Positions 63,116 to 64,000 of a stretch of DNA of 64,000 nucleotides are shown here, one piece after another. The translations under genes were made by a program, and so were the position numbers. Each line of letters begins with the position of its first letter. The stretch's first letter is position 1. The notes below the pieces were generated by a model. The model saw only the letters and a program-made list of their open reading frames with translations. It had not been told where the DNA came from and did not search any database. Source of the stretch: Spirochaetales bacterium (lineage in GTDB: Bacteria; Spirochaetota; Spirochaetia; UBA9216); contig JAEKNX010000003.1 in the NCBI GenBank assembly GCA_016839055.1, forward strand, positions 248,001-312,000. Reading direction: 5' to 3'.

Positions 63116-63550
63116 TCAGAATGCTCCAAGCTGACAACTGTGAACCCGGATATTCTCCGCTTCACAAACTGCGGCAGCATGAATCTTCGGACTTCCAGCC
63201 TCGGCGGCGGCTTCCCATAAAGACAGACAGCTAATACCGTCCTCATCTGCCCTGGCCTTAACAGCCATCCGGAGCTGTTCGGCATCCTCACGGGGACTCA
63301 GATCAGCCTTACCCCGGTCGGTCTTATGACCGAAGAGACCCAGCTGACAGCCGTTAATCCGGACCTCCATCAAATCGAGCGCCCTCCCGACGGCCTCCGC
63401 CTTTATTCCCGCAGCGGCCGCGGCCTCATGGGCGGCGTTACAGCTGATTCTTCCCTCATGTACACGCTTTTTCAAAGCAGCAGCCGCTCTTTCATTCAGC
63501 TCGGTTCCCTCCGGATGCTTTCCCGCGTAATGTCCTTCATCTTCATGCAT
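63116..63550 (-). CDS. Two-repeat CQLG-motif protein of unknown function
   Basis: 144 residues from the ATG at 63550, which has GAGGAGAG upstream; a longer frame to 63637 overlaps sbcC. It is made of two similar halves of about 55 residues. Half 1 has VHEGRISCNAAHEAAAAAG and ends VRINGCQLGLFGH. Half 2 has ADEDGISCLSLWEAAAEAG and ends IRVHSCQLGAF. Each holds an ISC Cys and a CQLG Cys. The fold looks helical with a short strand before CQLG. I do not recognise the family. It follows sbcC by 16 bases, so they are likely co-transcribed. Confidence 0.7.
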   Translation of the reverse strand: MHEDEGHYAGKHPEGTELNERAAAALKKRVHEGRISCNAAHEAAAAAGIKAEAVGRALDLMEVRINGCQLGLFGHKTDRGKADLSPREDAEQLRMAVKARADEDGISCLSLWEAAAEAGSPKIHAAAVCEAENIRVHSCQLGAF

Positions 63551-63566
63551 AATATTATTCTCTCCT

Positions 63567-64000
63567 CTAATTATTCCAACTACTAGTAATGTCACTTCCT
63601 TCCTCAGTCTCGTTCCTGACAGTAATATATGTATCAATCTCCTGTTTCAGTTCTTCAACATGGGAGATAATTCCTACCGTTCGTTCTTCCCGCTTAAGTG
63701 ATTTCAGACTCTCGAATACCAGAGCAAGCGATTCCCGGTCAAGAGAACCGAAACCCTCATCGAGAAAGAAAAAACCTGAACGCTCTTTTCCGATACTGTC
63801 TGCCAACGCGAGAGATAGTGAAAACGCGGCCTGAAAAGTCTGTCCGCCGGAAAGTGTTTTTATAGATCTTATCTTTCCTTCATTTAGATAATCTCTCACA
63901 ATGAAATTGTTCGCCTCATCAAGTTCGAGCCGGAGAGACTCTCTCGTGAGTTTCCTGAATCTATCGTTAGCTGCTGCACATAGTTCTCTCAGGTAGACTG
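63567..64000 (-). CDS. sbcC: SbcC-like exonuclease subunit, C-terminal part (runs off right edge)
   Basis: Open from the window edge (in-frame codons from about 63998) to the stop at 63567, about 144 residues. It has the C-terminal half of the SMC/Rad50 ATPase: IKTLSGGQTFQAAFSLSLALAD (signature motif, read in parts), GFFFLDEGFGSLD (Walker B), and TVGIISHVEELKQEI (the switch His). Upstream codons give LCAAANDRFRKLTRES, the usual lead-in. With SbcD it forms an ATP-dependent nuclease that processes DNA hairpins and ends. The last 15 residues are a low-complexity tail. Confidence 0.9.
   Translation of the reverse strand, partial: VYLRELCAAANDRFRKLTRESLRLELDEANNFIVRDYLNEGKIRSIKTLSGGQTFQAAFSLSLALADSIGKERSGFFFLDEGFGSLDRESLALVFESLKSLKREERTVGIISHVEELKQEIDTYITVRNETEEGSDITSSWNN

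Noticed and set aside
1-64000. tRNA or rRNA genes, integrases, transposases, prophage genes, attachment sites
   Set aside because: None was recognised when reading both strands; tRNAs are easy to miss by eye, so a covariance search would be needed to exclude them.

Overview
The window looks like a chromosomal stretch from a spirochaete-type bacterium. Its exported solute-binding proteins carry the Gly-Gly-Lys/Gln-Gln-Glu stretch after the signal peptide that is typical of Spirochaetota (GGKQEA in the peptide-binding protein, RGQQEG in PstS). Many lipoproteins, an HD-GYP protein and a large dCache chemoreceptor fit the same picture. The assignment is an inference from these proteins; no rRNA or tRNA gene was seen. 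There is no sign of a prophage, insertion sequence, integrase or CRISPR array.

Layout. 1-9946 (minus) is one open frame of at least 3,315 codons, the N-terminal part of a giant secreted beta-helical adhesin that runs off the left edge. Divergent from it are two paralogous CARDB-type lipoproteins (10291-13467). 13501-14513 is a decayed patch: an adhesin N-terminal stub, an internally deleted esterase remnant, homopolymeric G/C tracts and a perfect hairpin. Then follow a Uma2-type nuclease, an intact esterase-EamA pair, aroA, a threonine aldolase, a thioesterase, a chemoreceptor, htpG, a SGNH hydrolase, a CorC/HlyC protein, an M29 aminopeptidase and plsC. A thrH-folE-asparaginase-like operon comes next. 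It is followed by a minus-strand metal/ion group (ZIP transporter, cation:proton antiporter, DUF4213/DUF364 protein).

33-39 kb holds pstS, a lipoprotein, and an oxidative pentose phosphate operon (small Cys protein-gnd-pgl-zwf). 39.3-46.8 kb is one long minus-strand operon for a peptide/nickel-type ABC transporter bracketed by three hydrolases, followed by pyrG. 48.7-55.2 kb is the pstCAB-phoU-phoB-phoR phosphate operon. pstS, 14 kb away, and pstC both have three TTAACA/CTAACA-type repeats at exact 11-bp spacing, which are very likely binding sites for the PhoB-like regulator encoded here. PstA is nearly twice the usual length and carries two PstS-like segments in tandem after its first membrane helix.

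55.2-60.2 kb is a compact minus-strand sulfation cassette: cysC, cysD, cysN with a degenerate APS-kinase-like tail, cysQ, and a PAPS sulfotransferase. It makes PAPS, uses it and removes the PAP by-product, with no sulfate-reduction genes. The right end has a helical small protein, a secreted HExxH protein, an HD-GYP protein, a two-repeat CQLG-motif protein and the C-terminal end of an SbcC-like ATPase that runs off the right edge.

The most unusual items are the PstA with embedded PstS-like repeats, the paired Pho boxes, the self-contained sulfation cassette with a dead-looking kinase domain, the CQLG-repeat protein next to sbcC, the hairpin tandem repeat at the end of zwf, and the adhesin/esterase remnant beside poly-G tracts.
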